The notes below the pieces were generated by a model, which was given only the letters and a program-made list of their open reading frames with translations, was not told the origin of the DNA and did no database searches. DNA of 64,000 bases from Pseudarthrobacter sp. NS4 (GTDB lineage Bacteria > Actinomycetota > Actinomycetes > Actinomycetales > Micrococcaceae): contig NZ_CP103288.1 in NCBI RefSeq assembly GCF_024758005.1, positions 2,604,001 to 2,668,000 of the forward strand, read 5' to 3'. The stretch's first letter is position 1. Each line of letters starts with the position of its first letter. The translations under genes were made by a program, and so were the position numbers. Below are positions 48,960-58,944 of the stretch, in pieces.

Positions 48960-50134
48960 CGCGAGGCCTCCAGGAGGCGGACGTTCTCCAGGGCTGCGGC
49001 GAAGGCCGCCCTTTCGGCGTCGTCAGGCATGCGGCCGCGGACGTGCTCCAGGAAGCCGCAGCACACGGAGAGGTCGTCCGGGGCCTCGGCCAGCCTGCTG
49101 CTGTAAGTGGCAGCCGTGGAGGCAGACCCACCCTGCGGATCGAATCCAAGGACCAGCGTGTTGGGGAACCGCGTACGAAGCCGTTCCATGGCCCGGGCCG
49201 GGCGCTGGGCATCCGTCAGCGTGATCTGGCAGTATGCGGCTTCAGCCCATTCGTGCAGCGGCGACTCCAGGAGGTCTGACAGTGAACCCCGCAGCACCGC
49301 CAGGGAGCGGGGGGCATCCCACAGGATTTCCTCCACTCGGGTGATTCCGTCTCCGCCGATGTCCACCAGCCATGCGCCCTTCCGGTGCTTGGCTTCCGAG
49401 AAGGAGTAGGCCAGCGGCGACCCTGAATACCTGACCTGCGGCGACAACGACTGCCGGCCATGCAGGTGGCCGAGTGCCGTGTAGCTGAAGCCGTCGAAGA
49501 GGTCCAGGGGGACTGCCCCCACGCCGCCGATGCTGAGATCGCGTTCGCTGTCCGAACTGATGCCGCCGCTGGCGAAGGTGTGGGCCAGGACCACCGAGTG
49601 GATCCTGGACGAGGCAGCCCGCCGTTCGATGTCCCGCCGGATCAGGGCTGTCGCGGCCCGGGTCACTTCGAAGTGGCTGGCGGTCGGAACGCCCAGCTGC
49701 TCGGCGACGAGCCGGGGTTCGAGCCATGGGATGCCGTAGATGGCAGCCACTGCTTCTTTCCCGGCCTGATCCTTGCCCAATGGCAGCAGCAGCGGCTGGT
49801 CCAGGCTCTCCACCCTGGTCCGGAGGTGCACTCCCCCGCGCTCCAGCAAACGGGCGGCGAAGCCCAGGCGGATGGCCGAGTCATGGTTTCCGCTGGTCAG
49901 CACCACTGTGGCCCCGGCCGAGGTCAACCGGACCAGGGCGTCGTCGAGCAGGTGAACCACGTCCACCCCCGGCAATGCGCGGTCATAGACATCACCGGCA
50001 ATCAGGACTACGTCAACGTGGTGTTCTGCCACCGCATCCACGAGCTGGTCGACGAAGGCGCGCTGGGCGTCCAGCATGCCCACGCCGTGGAAGGAACGGC
50101 CCAGGTGCCAGTCCGATGTGTGAAGTAACCGCAT
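48956..50134 (-). CDS. sbcD: Exonuclease subunit SbcD
   Basis: Mre11-like Mn2+ nuclease. 392 residues with the five phosphoesterase motifs: HTSDWHLGR (D8, H10), AGDVYDRA, TSGNHDSAIR, VLAHTF and GHLHGRQ. A C-terminal capping domain follows. The ATG at 50132-50134 is 6 bases after TAGCTT (50141-50146), without a ribosome binding site, so the sbcDC message is probably leaderless. Translationally coupled to sbcC. Confidence 0.95.
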   Translation of the reverse strand: MRLLHTSDWHLGRSFHGVGMLDAQRAFVDQLVDAVAEHHVDVVLIAGDVYDRALPGVDVVHLLDDALVRLTSAGATVVLTSGNHDSAIRLGFAARLLERGGVHLRTRVESLDQPLLLPLGKDQAGKEAVAAIYGIPWLEPRLVAEQLGVPTASHFEVTRAATALIRRDIERRAASSRIHSVVLAHTFASGGISSDSERDLSIGGVGAVPLDLFDGFSYTALGHLHGRQSLSPQVRYSGSPLAYSFSEAKHRKGAWLVDIGGDGITRVEEILWDAPRSLAVLRGSLSDLLESPLHEWAEAAYCQITLTDAQRPARAMERLRTRFPNTLVLGFDPQGGSASTAATYSSRLAEAPDDLSVCCGFLEHVRGRMPDDAERAAFAAALENVRLLEASR

Positions 50135-50190
50135 ATTTCTAAGCTATCGGCTGCCACTGACAGTTTGCGTAACCGCCGCAGTTGCCGGAA

Positions 50191-51099
50191 TCAGCCCCGC
50201 TTGCCTTCGAAAAACTCCTGCGCCTCGTTGGCCGTGCCATCGCCCACTCCGCGGACGCTGTCTTTCCGCCCTTCGCCGCCGGCGTTGCCGGTAAGCATTT
50301 CCGGCGCCGGTTCGAGGTCAACGCCTGTGCCGCCATGCGCGGGAGACACGGCAAGGAAGCTGCGGGACAGCAACCCGGCGATGGCTGCACCCACCAGCGG
50401 CGCGGCAAGGAAGACCCATACCTGCTCCATCGCCCAGCCGGAGCTGAACAGGGCGGAGGCAGCGGCCCGTGCCGGATTGAACGGCAGGTTGCCCACTGAC
50501 TGTCCCAACTGCAGAAGGGCAGCGAACGCCAATCCGACGGCAACCGGCGCGGCGATGCCGCCGGTGCGGTCCCTGGCGGCCGCACCAAGGAAGACGGCCA
50601 CAATTATGGCTGCACCCAGCACCTCGAGGAGCAGAACAGCGGTCAGGGGTGCCTGGATAATGGAGTGTTCACCGAAGCCGGCCGTGACGGTATCAAATGC
50701 AGTCCGGCTGTCGGCGATGCCGGGAAGCGTGCGCAACACCGCATAAAGGACCAGGGCGCCCGCCGCCGCCCCTGCCAGCTGTACAGCCGCGTAGGCGGCT
50801 GCCGCGCCGGCATGGATGCGGCCGGCCAGGAGGTGGCCCAGGGTGATGGCGGGGTTGAAGTGGCCGCCCGAAACGTGGCCGAAGGCAAGCATCGCGGCGG
50901 TCACGGCAAGGCCTGCGGCGAGCGCCGCAGGCAGCGGGCTGGACTGCGGGATGCTGAAAAGGGGCACGCCCAGTCCGGCAACTGCCAGGAACATGCTCCC
51001 GACCCCCTCGGCAGCCAGCCGGGGCAGAAGTCCGGGGCGGACAGCTGCCGGACCTCCCGGCAGCAGGGCGTCGCGTCGGGCTGGATTGGGGGTGCTCAT
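50191..51099 (-). CDS. MIP-family channel (aquaporin/glycerol facilitator-like)
   Basis: 302 residues with six transmembrane helices and both pore half-helices: HVSGGHFNPAITLG and NLPFNPARAAASAL, each with NPA. A C-terminal cytoplasmic tail of about 50 polar residues is unusual for the family. The ATG at 51097-51099 has GAAGG seven bases upstream; the longer open frame has no such site. Water versus glycerol selectivity cannot be told from what is visible with confidence. Confidence 0.9.
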   Translation of the reverse strand: MSTPNPARRDALLPGGPAAVRPGLLPRLAAEGVGSMFLAVAGLGVPLFSIPQSSPLPAALAAGLAVTAAMLAFGHVSGGHFNPAITLGHLLAGRIHAGAAAAYAAVQLAGAAAGALVLYAVLRTLPGIADSRTAFDTVTAGFGEHSIIQAPLTAVLLLEVLGAAIIVAVFLGAAARDRTGGIAAPVAVGLAFAALLQLGQSVGNLPFNPARAAASALFSSGWAMEQVWVFLAAPLVGAAIAGLLSRSFLAVSPAHGGTGVDLEPAPEMLTGNAGGEGRKDSVRGVGDGTANEAQEFFEGKRG

Positions 51100-51295
51100 G
51101 GTGGAACCTTCAGGTAGGTATGGGTACAGGCGCAGCGGCCCGGCAACCAGGACATCATTCCAGCCCAGGCTGTGCGTTTGCTGGACTGTCGTTGACTGGT
51201 AAGCGCATGCGGCGGGCCGCACTCATCGACGCGTGGCCTGTCCTGCGCATGCCGGGCAGGCCGGCGCTGCTCCCCCGCCACGGTAAATTTACTGC

Positions 51296-52393
51296 ATGAG
51301 CATCGAGACCGGCGTTTCCGCGCCCACCCTGAAGTCCCGCATCCACGGCTGCCTGCTGGGTGGCGCGCTGGGAGACTCGCTGGGCTACGAGGTGGAGTTT
51401 GATGCGATCGACGTGATTCGTCGCCGCTTCGGCCCGGACGGCCTGACCGGCTTTGCTGCGTTTTCCGGCGGCAGCCATTTCTCCGACGATACACAGTTGA
51501 CCCTCTACACCGTGGACGGGCTTGTGGAAGCACTGGAATGGGCGAACTCGGGTGTAGGCGCGGACGTCAACGCCTGCCTCTGGCTGGCATACCTGCGGTG
51601 GCTCAGCACCCAGGGCGAGGCTGCGGGACCCTCTGCGCCGACGCCGCAGGCCCGCTGGATCGACGGGAACACGGTGCTCCACCAGCGGCGCCATCCCGGG
51701 AAAGCCTGCATCTCCGGCCTGGCAACCGGCGAAATGGGTACCTCCGTGCGCCCCGTGAATCCGGCGTCGAAGGGTTGCGGGACGGTGATGCGTTCCGCCC
51801 CGTTCGGGCTGATCCCGCACATCACGCCCGACGCCGTCTACAAGTTGAGTGCCGATGCGGCCTCGTTGACGCACGGCCACCCGTCGGCCCGCCAAAGCGC
51901 TGGGATCTTCAGCCTCCTGATCCACCGCCTGGCCTCAGGCGAAGGACTGCGTGAAGCGGCCGCCGGCGTGACGGCCCACGCGGCCAATATCACTGACGTG
52001 GCGCCGGAACTGCCGGAGCGGCTCCAGGCAGCCCTCGCACTGGCTGACAAGGGCGTTGTGCCGCCGGAGGAACTGGTGCGGACGCTGGGTGAGGGCTGGG
52101 TTGCCGAGGAGGCGCTCGCCGTCGCGCTTTATGCGGTACTCGCCACCCTCCCGGACGATTCCGCCGCAACCGGCCCGGACACCCTTCCCGTCCAGCACTT
52201 CCGCGCAGCCGTGGCCCTGGCCGTCAACCACAGCGGTGACAGCGACTCCACCGGCTCGGTGGCCGGCAACATCCTGGGGGCCCACTACGGGGAGGACTGC
52301 CTGCCCGGCGATTGGCTTAAAGCATTGGAAGCTCCTGAGGTCATCCGGGGCATGGCGGACCAGTTGGTGGGGGTCACTACCGGCGAAGGCTGA
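51296..52393 (+). CDS. ADP-ribosylglycohydrolase family protein
   Basis: 365 residues of the DraG/ARH fold. Metal-binding segments are LGGALGDSLGYEVEF, SHFSDDTQLTLYT (the SDDT motif) and NHSGDSDSTGSVAGNILG (the GDSDSTG motif), so the dinuclear Mg2+ site should be intact. It likely removes ADP-ribose from a protein or nucleic acid, target unknown. The ATG at 51296 is 6 bases after TAAATT, suggesting a leaderless transcript. Its 3' end overlaps the convergent DUF4395 gene by 17 bases. Confidence 0.92.
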   Translation: MSIETGVSAPTLKSRIHGCLLGGALGDSLGYEVEFDAIDVIRRRFGPDGLTGFAAFSGGSHFSDDTQLTLYTVDGLVEALEWANSGVGADVNACLWLAYLRWLSTQGEAAGPSAPTPQARWIDGNTVLHQRRHPGKACISGLATGEMGTSVRPVNPASKGCGTVMRSAPFGLIPHITPDAVYKLSADAASLTHGHPSARQSAGIFSLLIHRLASGEGLREAAAGVTAHAANITDVAPELPERLQAALALADKGVVPPEELVRTLGEGWVAEEALAVALYAVLATLPDDSAATGPDTLPVQHFRAAVALAVNHSGDSDSTGSVAGNILGAHYGEDCLPGDWLKALEAPEVIRGMADQLVGVTTGEG

Positions 52394-52850
52394 TGTTGTT
52401 GCAGGCCTCGCAGACTTCTTCCGGAATAAGCCCGCGCCGCTGCAGGAACCCAAAAATCACGCAGCCCAGGCAGAAACCGAGAAATGCTTCCAGCGAGGCC
52501 GCGACGATGAGGATGCCCAGAACCGTCCAGGCCGCCGGTACGGCACCGGCGATGAACAGCAGCAGGGCTGCGGTGGAGACGAAGGCTCCCATCCCCTGGG
52601 CAAAGCGCTTGGGCGGACCCGGCACCAGCTTCACCTTTCCCAGCCTGGGCGTGATGACTTTAACGGACAGCAGGGCCAGAGGTGAGATCCGCGGGCCGAA
52701 CAGCACGCGCAGCCAGAATCCGACGGCGATGGCCAGCAGTCCCCATCCAGAGCCGGTCGCAGCCGTGACCAGCGCCAGGAGCACAACGAGCCCTGCCGTC
52801 ACGCGGGCGGCATATTCATTGACGGGATTAGGGAACGCAAACAGGGACAT
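52377..52850 (-). CDS. DUF4395 domain-containing membrane protein
   Basis: 157 residues, four transmembrane helices in two hairpins, with the family pattern NPVNEYAARVTAG at the N-terminus, the loop GPRISPLALLSVK, and the C-terminal FLGFCLGCVIFGFL holding a CxxC pair in the membrane. Function of DUF4395 is unknown; some members lie next to thioredoxin-type genes. The ATG (52848-52850) lies 6 bases after TAGCCT (52857-52862), probably leaderless. The C-terminus ends VCEACNN with a second CxxC. It overlaps the convergent ADP-ribosylglycohydrolase gene by 17 bases. Confidence 0.88.
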   Translation of the reverse strand: MSLFAFPNPVNEYAARVTAGLVVLLALVTAATGSGWGLLAIAVGFWLRVLFGPRISPLALLSVKVITPRLGKVKLVPGPPKRFAQGMGAFVSTAALLLFIAGAVPAAWTVLGILIVAASLEAFLGFCLGCVIFGFLQRRGLIPEEVCEACNNISLRR

Positions 52851-53001
52851 GCTGCAAGGCTAGGAGCGGGCGGATGCGCAGGAAAGCTTTATTGCGTCCC
52901 ATGAACTTCGCGCAGCTTCCCGGCGTGGTTTGCCTTGGCGCTTTAACCTGGCGTAAGCGTCGCCCGGGTGACCCTGCCCGCGCTTGCCAGTGGCGGGGGG
53001 A

Positions 53002-53994
53002 CTACGCGCTTCCCACCATCTGCAGGAACTCGCCCTCGGACAGTACCTCAATCCCCTGTCCGCGTTCATGCAGTTCCAGCACACGGCGGGCCTTGCCTGT
53101 CAGCCTGCCCGAGCGAAGGTCGGAAGCCACAAACCCGTCGCCCACCACCAGGACGGTGGTGCGGCCGGTCACCCGGCTTTCGGTACGGGCTCCAACCTCG
53201 GCGGACCGCACTTTGGCTTCCGGCCGCCCGATGGTCAGCTGTCCGGTGAAGACAAGGGTTTGCCCATACAGCGGATGGCCCGGCTCAGCGAGCGGATTGG
53301 GATCGGGATTGATGCCTTCCTCCGGCCAGCCGGACTGGAAGGGACGGACAAGCGCCGCGCCGTTGCCGGAAGCACCGGCGACGGCCGCCAGGCTGGGTTT
53401 GGACAGCGTGTCCACGGCCGGGTCGAATGCCTGCTGGCGGGGCATCACCAGGCCGAGCGAGAGGTAGAGCTCGGCAAGGCTGTTGGCACCGTTACGCCTG
53501 GCGATGTCCATCAGGATCCCGGCGCATGCCCGGGCGTCCTCGGCGGCGTCGTGATGATTGACCAGCGGCACACCGGCTTCCTCGGCGGCAAACGGCAGGG
53601 AGTTGGACACCAGCGAATAGCAGCGCCGGGACAGCATCACGGTGCACACGTAGTCGTAGGCGGGGCCCGGAAGCCCGGAGACCTCGAGGGCGGAACGGAT
53701 CACGCCGAGATCAAACGCCGCGTTGTGTGCGGCCAGGACGTCGTCACCGATAAAGGCGCCGATTTCGGCGAAGAGTTCCCCAAAACGGGGCTGCCCGGCC
53801 ACCTGCGCGGCGCTGATGCCGTGGATCCGGACGTTGTGGTAATCGAAGTGGTCGTAGTTGGGTGGTGGCCTCATCAGCCACGAGGCTTCCTCCACGATGC
53901 GTCCGTTCCGGACCTTGGTGAGCCCTACCGCACAGGGCGAGCCCCGGAAGCCGTTCGCCGTCTCAAAGTCGATCGCAGTAAAGTCCAAACCCAC
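53002..53994 (-). CDS. DEDDh 3'-5' exonuclease with C-terminal BRCT domain
   Basis: 330 residues. The DnaQ-like domain (1-175) has D9 and E11 (AIDFETA), D94 (AAHNAAFDLGV) and the HDAAEDA histidine and aspartate. After a linker rich in Pro/Ala (about 185-240) comes a BRCT domain (about 243-328, LYGQTLVFTGQLTIGRPEA) like that of NAD-dependent DNA ligase. Such fusions are common in actinobacteria and are thought to act in DNA repair or proofreading. GTG start (53992-53994) lies 6 bases after TAAGGT, divergent from the DedA gene. Confidence 0.9.
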   Translation of the reverse strand: MGLDFTAIDFETANGFRGSPCAVGLTKVRNGRIVEEASWLMRPPPNYDHFDYHNVRIHGISAAQVAGQPRFGELFAEIGAFIGDDVLAAHNAAFDLGVIRSALEVSGLPGPAYDYVCTVMLSRRCYSLVSNSLPFAAEEAGVPLVNHHDAAEDARACAGILMDIARRNGANSLAELYLSLGLVMPRQQAFDPAVDTLSKPSLAAVAGASGNGAALVRPFQSGWPEEGINPDPNPLAEPGHPLYGQTLVFTGQLTIGRPEAKVRSAEVGARTESRVTGRTTVLVVGDGFVASDLRSGRLTGKARRVLELHERGQGIEVLSEGEFLQMVGSA

Positions 53995-54046
53995 GGGCCA
54001 ACCTTACCGCCGGAAGCCGCCCAAACCTGTCAAGTACCCTTGAGGG
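53995..54046. promoter_or_regulatory. Compact divergent promoter region, both genes leaderless
   Basis: Only 52 bases separate two GTG starts. Minus strand: TAAGGT (54001-54006) then 6 bases to the exonuclease GTG. Plus strand: TACCCT (54035-54040) then 6 bases to the DedA GTG. The two -35 regions must overlap in the middle. Confidence 0.6.
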
Positions 54047-54898
54047 GTGAACTTTCCTGTGATGAACGACTTCGCTGTGTCCATGCTGGGGGGTGCAGGA
54101 CCGGTCCAGCCGCACATGGCATCCTTCCTGCCCGACTGGCTGAACCCCCAGATTTTCCTGGCCGATCCCGCCCTGGCCCCGTGGGTGGTCCTGCTTGTAT
54201 GCGGCATCGTCTTCGCGGAAACCGGCCTGCTGGTGGGTTTTTTCCTGCCCGGCGACTCCATGCTGTTCACCGCGGGCCTGCTCGTGGCCACGGACACCAT
54301 CAAGTTCAACATATGGCTGTTTGCGCTGCTGATCATGATCTCTGCCATCGTTGGCAACCAGACGGGCTACCTGATCGGTTCGAAGGCCGGCCCGGCGATC
54401 TTCAACAAGCCCAATTCCCGCCTCTTCAAGCGCGAAAACGTCGAAAACGCCCATGCCTTCTTCGAAAAGCACGGCGGCAAGGCCCTGATCCTGGCCCGCT
54501 TCGTCCCCATCATCAGGACTTTTGTTCCGGTGATCGTGGGCGTTGCCCAGATGAACAAAAAGAAGTTCTTCCTGTTCAATGTGATCGGGGCCGTCCTGTG
54601 GGGCGGCGGCGTGACGCTGCTCGGCTACCTCCTGGGCGACCGTATCCCGTGGGTCCGCGAGAACCTGGACATCATCTTCATCGTTATCGTGCTGGTTTCG
54701 GTCCTGCCAATCGGTGTGGAGGTCCTCCGCGGCCTGTCCGCGAAGCGCCAGGCCGCCGCTTATGGCACCGATCCGGTGGATGAATTCATCGAGGAACACG
54801 CTCCGGAGGAAGAACACAAGACGCCCCGCGACATCCCGGATACAACGCAGGATGATTCCGCCCGGCCAGTCCGGCCCTCCACGAGGGTCGAAGAATAG
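54047..54898 (+). CDS. DedA family membrane protein
   Basis: 283 residues. The DedA/VTT domain (about 40-225) has the family motifs FAETGLLVGFFLPGDS, GNQTGYLIGSKAG and the conserved ARFVPIIRTFVPVIVGV; several membrane-spanning and re-entrant helices are predicted. DedA proteins act as lipid scramblases/flippases for undecaprenyl phosphate or phospholipids. A charged C-terminal tail follows. GTG start at 54047 lies 6 bases after TACCCT; an ATG five codons later (54062) is an alternative start. Confidence 0.9.
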   Translation: MNFPVMNDFAVSMLGGAGPVQPHMASFLPDWLNPQIFLADPALAPWVVLLVCGIVFAETGLLVGFFLPGDSMLFTAGLLVATDTIKFNIWLFALLIMISAIVGNQTGYLIGSKAGPAIFNKPNSRLFKRENVENAHAFFEKHGGKALILARFVPIIRTFVPVIVGVAQMNKKKFFLFNVIGAVLWGGGVTLLGYLLGDRIPWVRENLDIIFIVIVLVSVLPIGVEVLRGLSAKRQAAAYGTDPVDEFIEEHAPEEEHKTPRDIPDTTQDDSARPVRPSTRVEE

Positions 54899-54908
54899 TC
54901 AAACACGT

Positions 54909-54943
54909 GTGGCTCCCCGCTTCGGCGGGGAGCCACCTTTTTT
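54909..54943. terminator. Terminator of the dedA-like gene
   Basis: Perfect 12-bp stem GTGGCTCCCCGC with TTCG tetraloop and a run of six T on the plus strand, 10 bases after the stop. The opposite rdgB gene stops nearby, so it may serve both. Confidence 0.92.
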
Positions 54944-54970
54944 GCCCAATCGGCAAACGCGGCAGTGGCG

Positions 54971-55627
54971 TTAAGCGTCTGCTGCCTGCAGCGCTTCCAC
55001 GATCGCCGGCAGGAGGGCCCGGAACGCTTTGCCCCGATGGCTGATGGCGTTCTTTTCCTCGGCGGACAGTTCCGCGCAGCTGCGGTGGTCCCCTGCTGGC
55101 TGCAGGACTGGATCGTAGCCAAATCCGCCCTCACCGCGGGGCTCGCGCAGCAGGACGCCCTCCAGCTGCCCGTACTCCACCACTTCCCGCCCGGGGGCGC
55201 CGTCCGTCCCGGGCACGGCGAGGGCTGCGGCACACACGAACGCCGCCCCACGGTGCTGGTCCGGAACGTCCGAAAGCTGGTTGAGGAGCAGCGCCAGGTT
55301 GGCCGCGTCATCACCGTGACTGCCGGACCACCGGGCGGAGAAGATACCGGGCGCCCCGCCCATCACGTCGACGGCAAGCCCGGAATCGTCGGCAATGGCC
55401 ACCAGGCCGGTGGCATCGGCCACGGCCCGCGCCTTCAGCAGCGAGTTCTCGGCGAACGTCACACCTGTCTCGACAACGTCGGGGGCACCTGCCGCCGCCG
55501 CATCCACCACCTGCGTGTCGACGTCGAGCCCTGGGAGCTGTCCACGCAGCAGCTCGCGCAACTCGCGGAGTTTGCCCTTGTTGTGGGTGGCGAGGACCAG
55601 CCGTGGGGAGGCACCTGCGGGAGTCAC
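54971..55627 (-). CDS. rdgB: XTP/dITP (non-canonical purine NTP) pyrophosphatase
   Basis: Removes ITP, dITP and XTP from the nucleotide pool. 218 residues; the Ham1 motifs [15 protein letters not shown] (12-26), [22 protein letters not shown] in two segments, and the C-terminal [10 protein letters not shown] are present. GTG start (55625-55627) overlaps the rph stop as GTGA. The rph-rdgB pair is widely conserved. Confidence 0.95.
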   Translation of the reverse strand: MTPAGASPRLVLATHNKGKLRELRELLRGQLPGLDVDTQVVDAAAAGAPDVVETGVTFAENSLLKARAVADATGLVAIADDSGLAVDVMGGAPGIFSARWSGSHGDDAANLALLLNQLSDVPDQHRGAAFVCAAALAVPGTDGAPGREVVEYGQLEGVLLREPRGEGGFGYDPVLQPAGDHRSCAELSAEEKNAISHRGKAFRALLPAIVEALQAADA

Positions 55628-56382
55628 AGGGTGTCAGCCAGGGTTTCGCGCTGGATGGCAGCGAGCTGGGTGGTGCCGAGCAGTGCGAGGTCAAGGAGCT
55701 GGTCCAGTTCGGCGCGGTCGAACGGCGCGCCCTCGGCGGTCCCCTGTACCTCCACGAACTTGCCCGCACCGGTGACCACCACGTTCATGTCGGTTTCAGC
55801 CCGGACGTCCTCGATGTAGGGCAGGTCCAGCATGGGGACGCCGTCGATGATTCCCACCGAAACTGCTGCGATGGTGTCGATGAGGGGCTGGGCGTTTTTG
55901 GCGATCAGCTTGTTGTCGCGGGCAAACCGGATGGAGTCGGCCAGGGCTACGTAGGCGCCGGTGATGGCGGCCGTGCGGGTTCCGCCGTCAGCCTGGAGGA
56001 CGTCGCAGTCCAGCACGATGGTGTTTTCGCCCAGGGCCCTGGTGTCGATGATTGAGCGCAGCGACCGGCCGATGAGCCGGGAGATCTCGTGCGTGCGGCC
56101 GCCGATCTTGCCCTTGACCGATTCACGGTCCGAGCGGGTGTTTGTTGCACGCGGCAGCATTGCGTACTCGGCAGTGACCCAGCCCCTGCCCTCGCCCTTC
56201 AGCCAGCGGGGAACGCCGGGTGTCAGGGAGGCGGTGCACAGGACCCTGGTGTTGCCGAACTCGATCAGTGCAGATCCCTCGGCCTGGTTGGACCATCCGC
56301 GGGTGATGCTGATGGGCCGGAGCTGATCCGGGGCACGGCCGTCGGCACGCACAATGGGCACTGCAGTTGCTTCAGAAGTCAT
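55624..56382 (-). CDS. rph: Ribonuclease PH
   Basis: Phosphorolytic 3'-5' exoribonuclease trimming tRNA precursors. 252 residues with [20 protein letters not shown] at the N-terminus, [14 protein letters not shown] phosphate site ([13 protein letters not shown]), and [17 protein letters not shown]. The ATG (56380-56382) follows TAAGCT by 6 bases; an AAAGG stretch inside that gap could be a short ribosome binding site, so leaderless status is less certain here. Confidence 0.96.
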   Translation of the reverse strand: MTSEATAVPIVRADGRAPDQLRPISITRGWSNQAEGSALIEFGNTRVLCTASLTPGVPRWLKGEGRGWVTAEYAMLPRATNTRSDRESVKGKIGGRTHEISRLIGRSLRSIIDTRALGENTIVLDCDVLQADGGTRTAAITGAYVALADSIRFARDNKLIAKNAQPLIDTIAAVSVGIIDGVPMLDLPYIEDVRAETDMNVVVTGAGKFVEVQGTAEGAPFDRAELDQLLDLALLGTTQLAAIQRETLADTL

Positions 56383-56446
56383 GCCTTTAGCTTATCCATT
56401 GCGCGGCGGCCCTGACGGTGCCCGGTCACGGGCGCCGGCGTGCGGG

Positions 56447-57244
56447 CTAGATGGTGTAGTGCACTCCGGCAACGGCCACTGCGACGTCGCCGCCGAACGC
56501 GGGACGGGCCTCTGCCATCACGGTGGTCTGGGACGTCCACACTGGGATGTGCGTGAGCAGCAGGCGGCGGGCTCCCGCCGCCGCGGCAGCCTCCCCGGCG
56601 CGCTTGCCCGTCAGGTGGACATCCTTGATGCCGTCGTCGCGGCCTTCCTCGAAGGCCGCTTCGCACAGGAAAAGGTCAGCGTCCTTGGCCGCTTCCTCGA
56701 GCCCGGCGCAGGAATCCGTGTCGCCGGAGTAGGTCAGGGTGCGGGCGATCCTGTTGCCGTCCTTGTCCGGCTCCACCACCTCCACGCGGAGCGCATAGGC
56801 CTCCTCCACAGGGTGGTTGACGGCGAACGGCGTGACCGTGAACGGTCCTACAGTCACGGGTTGGCGCTCGGCCCAGTTGGTGAAGTCGAACTCCTCGTGC
56901 ATACCGGGATCGAGGTCCAGTCCGTAGGCGGTGGCCATCCGGTCTGCCGTTGCCGCAGGCCCCCACACCGGGATTCTGCCTCGGCCCCAGCCGCCAGGCT
57001 TCCACCGGACGGCGACGTGCAGGCCGCAGAGGTCCATGCAGTGGTCCGGGTGGAGGTGCGTGAGGAAGATCGCATCAATGTCCTCAAGGTCCGTGTACCG
57101 CTGGATGGCGCCCAGGGCTCCGCTGCCCAGGTCCATGACCACTTTCCAGGTCCGTTCGCCGTCGGTGGCGGTCAGGAGGTAGCACGACGCCGGGGAGCCG
57201 GGACCGGGAAACGAACCGGTGCAGCCTACGATGGTCAGCTTCAC
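56447..57244 (-). CDS. MBL-fold cyclic nucleotide phosphodiesterase-like protein (Rv1339 type)
   Basis: 265 residues. The metal motif [15 protein letters not shown] sequence reads [14 protein letters not shown], with [10 protein letters not shown] and LTHIPVW later, the pattern of RNase Z-like/cAMP phosphodiesterase class II-related enzymes. In M. tuberculosis the gene between murI and rph (Rv1339) encodes a cAMP phosphodiesterase, and here it also lies between murI and rph, so the same role is likely. The ATG (57242-57244) overlaps the murI stop as ATGA. Confidence 0.88.
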   Translation of the reverse strand: MKLTIVGCTGSFPGPGSPASCYLLTATDGERTWKVVMDLGSGALGAIQRYTDLEDIDAIFLTHLHPDHCMDLCGLHVAVRWKPGGWGRGRIPVWGPAATADRMATAYGLDLDPGMHEEFDFTNWAERQPVTVGPFTVTPFAVNHPVEEAYALRVEVVEPDKDGNRIARTLTYSGDTDSCAGLEEAAKDADLFLCEAAFEEGRDDGIKDVHLTGKRAGEAAAAAGARRLLLTHIPVWTSQTTVMAEARPAFGGDVAVAVAGVHYTI

Positions 57245-58272
57245 AGGGCGGGACCTCCGCCCCGGCCGGCGTCCGCGAACCCGCTGCCCACAAAATTGGA
57301 AATCCGCGGACGGTTCCGGGCACTTTGCGCCGCGGCGATCATTTCAGGCGTGATGCGCGCCAGGCTTCCGGTGGGGTACTGCGCCGCCACATGGTCCACG
57401 TGGCGGACGGAGAGCACCTCGGGGCCCAGGAACCTCCTGGCCAGGGCCTCGAACTGGCCGGCGTCGCCAGTGGCCACAAAGTGGTGTTCCGGGGGCGTGC
57501 CCGCCCGGCGCTGGAGATCGTGGGTGGCCAGCGCCCGGTACACGTCCTTGGCGGTTTCCTCGGCGCTGGACACCAGTGTGACGTCGGCGCCCATGACGTA
57601 GGAGATGACTCCGGTCAGCAGCGGGTAGTGCGTGCAGCCCAGCACCACCGTGTCCACGCCGGCGGCCTTAAGCGGTGCCAGGTATTCCTCGGCAACGGCC
57701 AGCAGGGCCGTGCCGGTGGTAATCCCTGCTTCGACATAGCTCACGAATTCGGGACAGGCCACCGAGGTGATCTCGAGGTCCGGCGCGGCAGCGAAGGTGT
57801 CTTCGTAGGCCCGTGAGCCAATCGTCGCGGACGTGCCGATGACGCCCACCCGTCCCGTGCGCGTTGCCGCCACGGCCCGGCGCACGGCCGGCTGGATGAC
57901 TTCAATCACCGGGATGCCGTACTTGGCCGTGTACCGTTCGCGGGCATCCCGCAGCACTGCGGCCGACGCCGAGTTGCACGCAATGGTGAGCAGCTTCACG
58001 CCGGAGTCCACCAGTTCGTCCATCACCCCCAGGGCGTTTGCCCGGACTTCCGCGATGGGCAGGGGGCCGTACGGCCCGTGGGCGGTGTCCCCCACATAAA
58101 GGATGGACTCGTTGGGAAGCTGGTCGATGATGGAGCGGGCAACGGTAAGGCCGCCAACACCGGAATCGAAGACGCCGATGGGGCGTGCTTCCAGGGCGGC
58201 GGCCGGCAGGTCGCTGGCTGTGGCGGCCTGTTCAGCTGCCGCTGACGGGTCCATGCTCGAGGCTGTTGTCAT
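57241..58272 (-). CDS. murI: Glutamate racemase
   Basis: Produces D-glutamate for peptidoglycan. The racemase core shows [17 protein letters not shown], the two catalytic cysteines in [11 protein letters not shown] and [10 protein letters not shown], and a long variable C-terminus. The start is unsure: ATG 58270-58272 (343 residues, TATCCT 9 bases upstream) or ATG 58312-58314 (357 residues), which has AGGA six bases upstream. Either leaves about 30-45 residues before the conserved core. Followed by, and coupled to, the MBL phosphodiesterase gene. Confidence 0.93.
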   Translation of the reverse strand: MTTASSMDPSAAAEQAATASDLPAAALEARPIGVFDSGVGGLTVARSIIDQLPNESILYVGDTAHGPYGPLPIAEVRANALGVMDELVDSGVKLLTIACNSASAAVLRDARERYTAKYGIPVIEVIQPAVRRAVAATRTGRVGVIGTSATIGSRAYEDTFAAAPDLEITSVACPEFVSYVEAGITTGTALLAVAEEYLAPLKAAGVDTVVLGCTHYPLLTGVISYVMGADVTLVSSAEETAKDVYRALATHDLQRRAGTPPEHHFVATGDAGQFEALARRFLGPEVLSVRHVDHVAAQYPTGSLARITPEMIAAAQSARNRPRISNFVGSGFADAGRGGGPAL

Positions 58273-58377
58273 GATTATTCGAGGATAGGTGGTCCCTGAA
58301 GCGTCAGCCATCATCTTGTGTCCTGCGACTCATGTCTAATTTGTCACAGGGCACGCAGGTACGCTTGCGGGCACCTC

Positions 58378-58944
58378 TCAACGTCGGGTTTCCAGCGACT
58401 GCAGCATGGCCTGGACCAGGGACTCCTGCAGCCAGGTCGCGAAGTTGTAGACCAGGGCCAGGTAGCTTTCCACGTCCTCGGCCTGGGACCAGTCCTGCAT
58501 GAGGTGGACGTGTTCGGCATCCTCCTCATCCCTGATGTCCAGGCGCTCGGCCAGGACCAGCCGGACGTCGTTCAACGCCATGGACCAATGCTTTGCACCC
58601 TCCGGCGTCAGCACAATCTCATCCTTGTCCAGGTCCAGCGCGGCGGCCCGCAGTGCCCCGATCTTGGTCTCGCGGAGGGACCGCTCGGTGAGCTGGCGGA
58701 ACTCCAGGGACCCGGCGCCGTCGTCCTTCATGACGTTGGGCAGCAGCCGCTTGACGGCGCGGTCCGAAGGCTCTGCCACGTCCATGTCCAGGCCGACGAG
58801 GGCCGCCAGTGGATCCTGTCCGGTACGGTCCTCAGGCTGGAGCATGGATATCACATCGTCAATGAGGCTGCGCAGGAGTTCCCGCTCGGCCGGTTCGAGG
58901 TAGCCGGTGATTCCCTTGAGCCCGTATTTGAATGCCTTAGCCAC
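58378..58944 (-). CDS. DUF2017 domain-containing protein
   Basis: 188 residues, mostly helical, acidic. It starts MAKAFKYGLKGITGYLEP and contains DDVISMLQPE, the family pattern of DUF2017 proteins that are encoded next to clpS in actinobacteria. GTG start (58942-58944) overlaps the clpS stop by 8 bases and has AAGGGG upstream, so the long open frame over clpS is not used. The partnership suggests a role linked to ClpS/Clp proteolysis, but no function is established. Confidence 0.88.
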   Translation of the reverse strand: MAKAFKYGLKGITGYLEPAERELLRSLIDDVISMLQPEDRTGQDPLAALVGLDMDVAEPSDRAVKRLLPNVMKDDGAGSLEFRQLTERSLRETKIGALRAAALDLDKDEIVLTPEGAKHWSMALNDVRLVLAERLDIRDEEDAEHVHLMQDWSQAEDVESYLALVYNFATWLQESLVQAMLQSLETRR

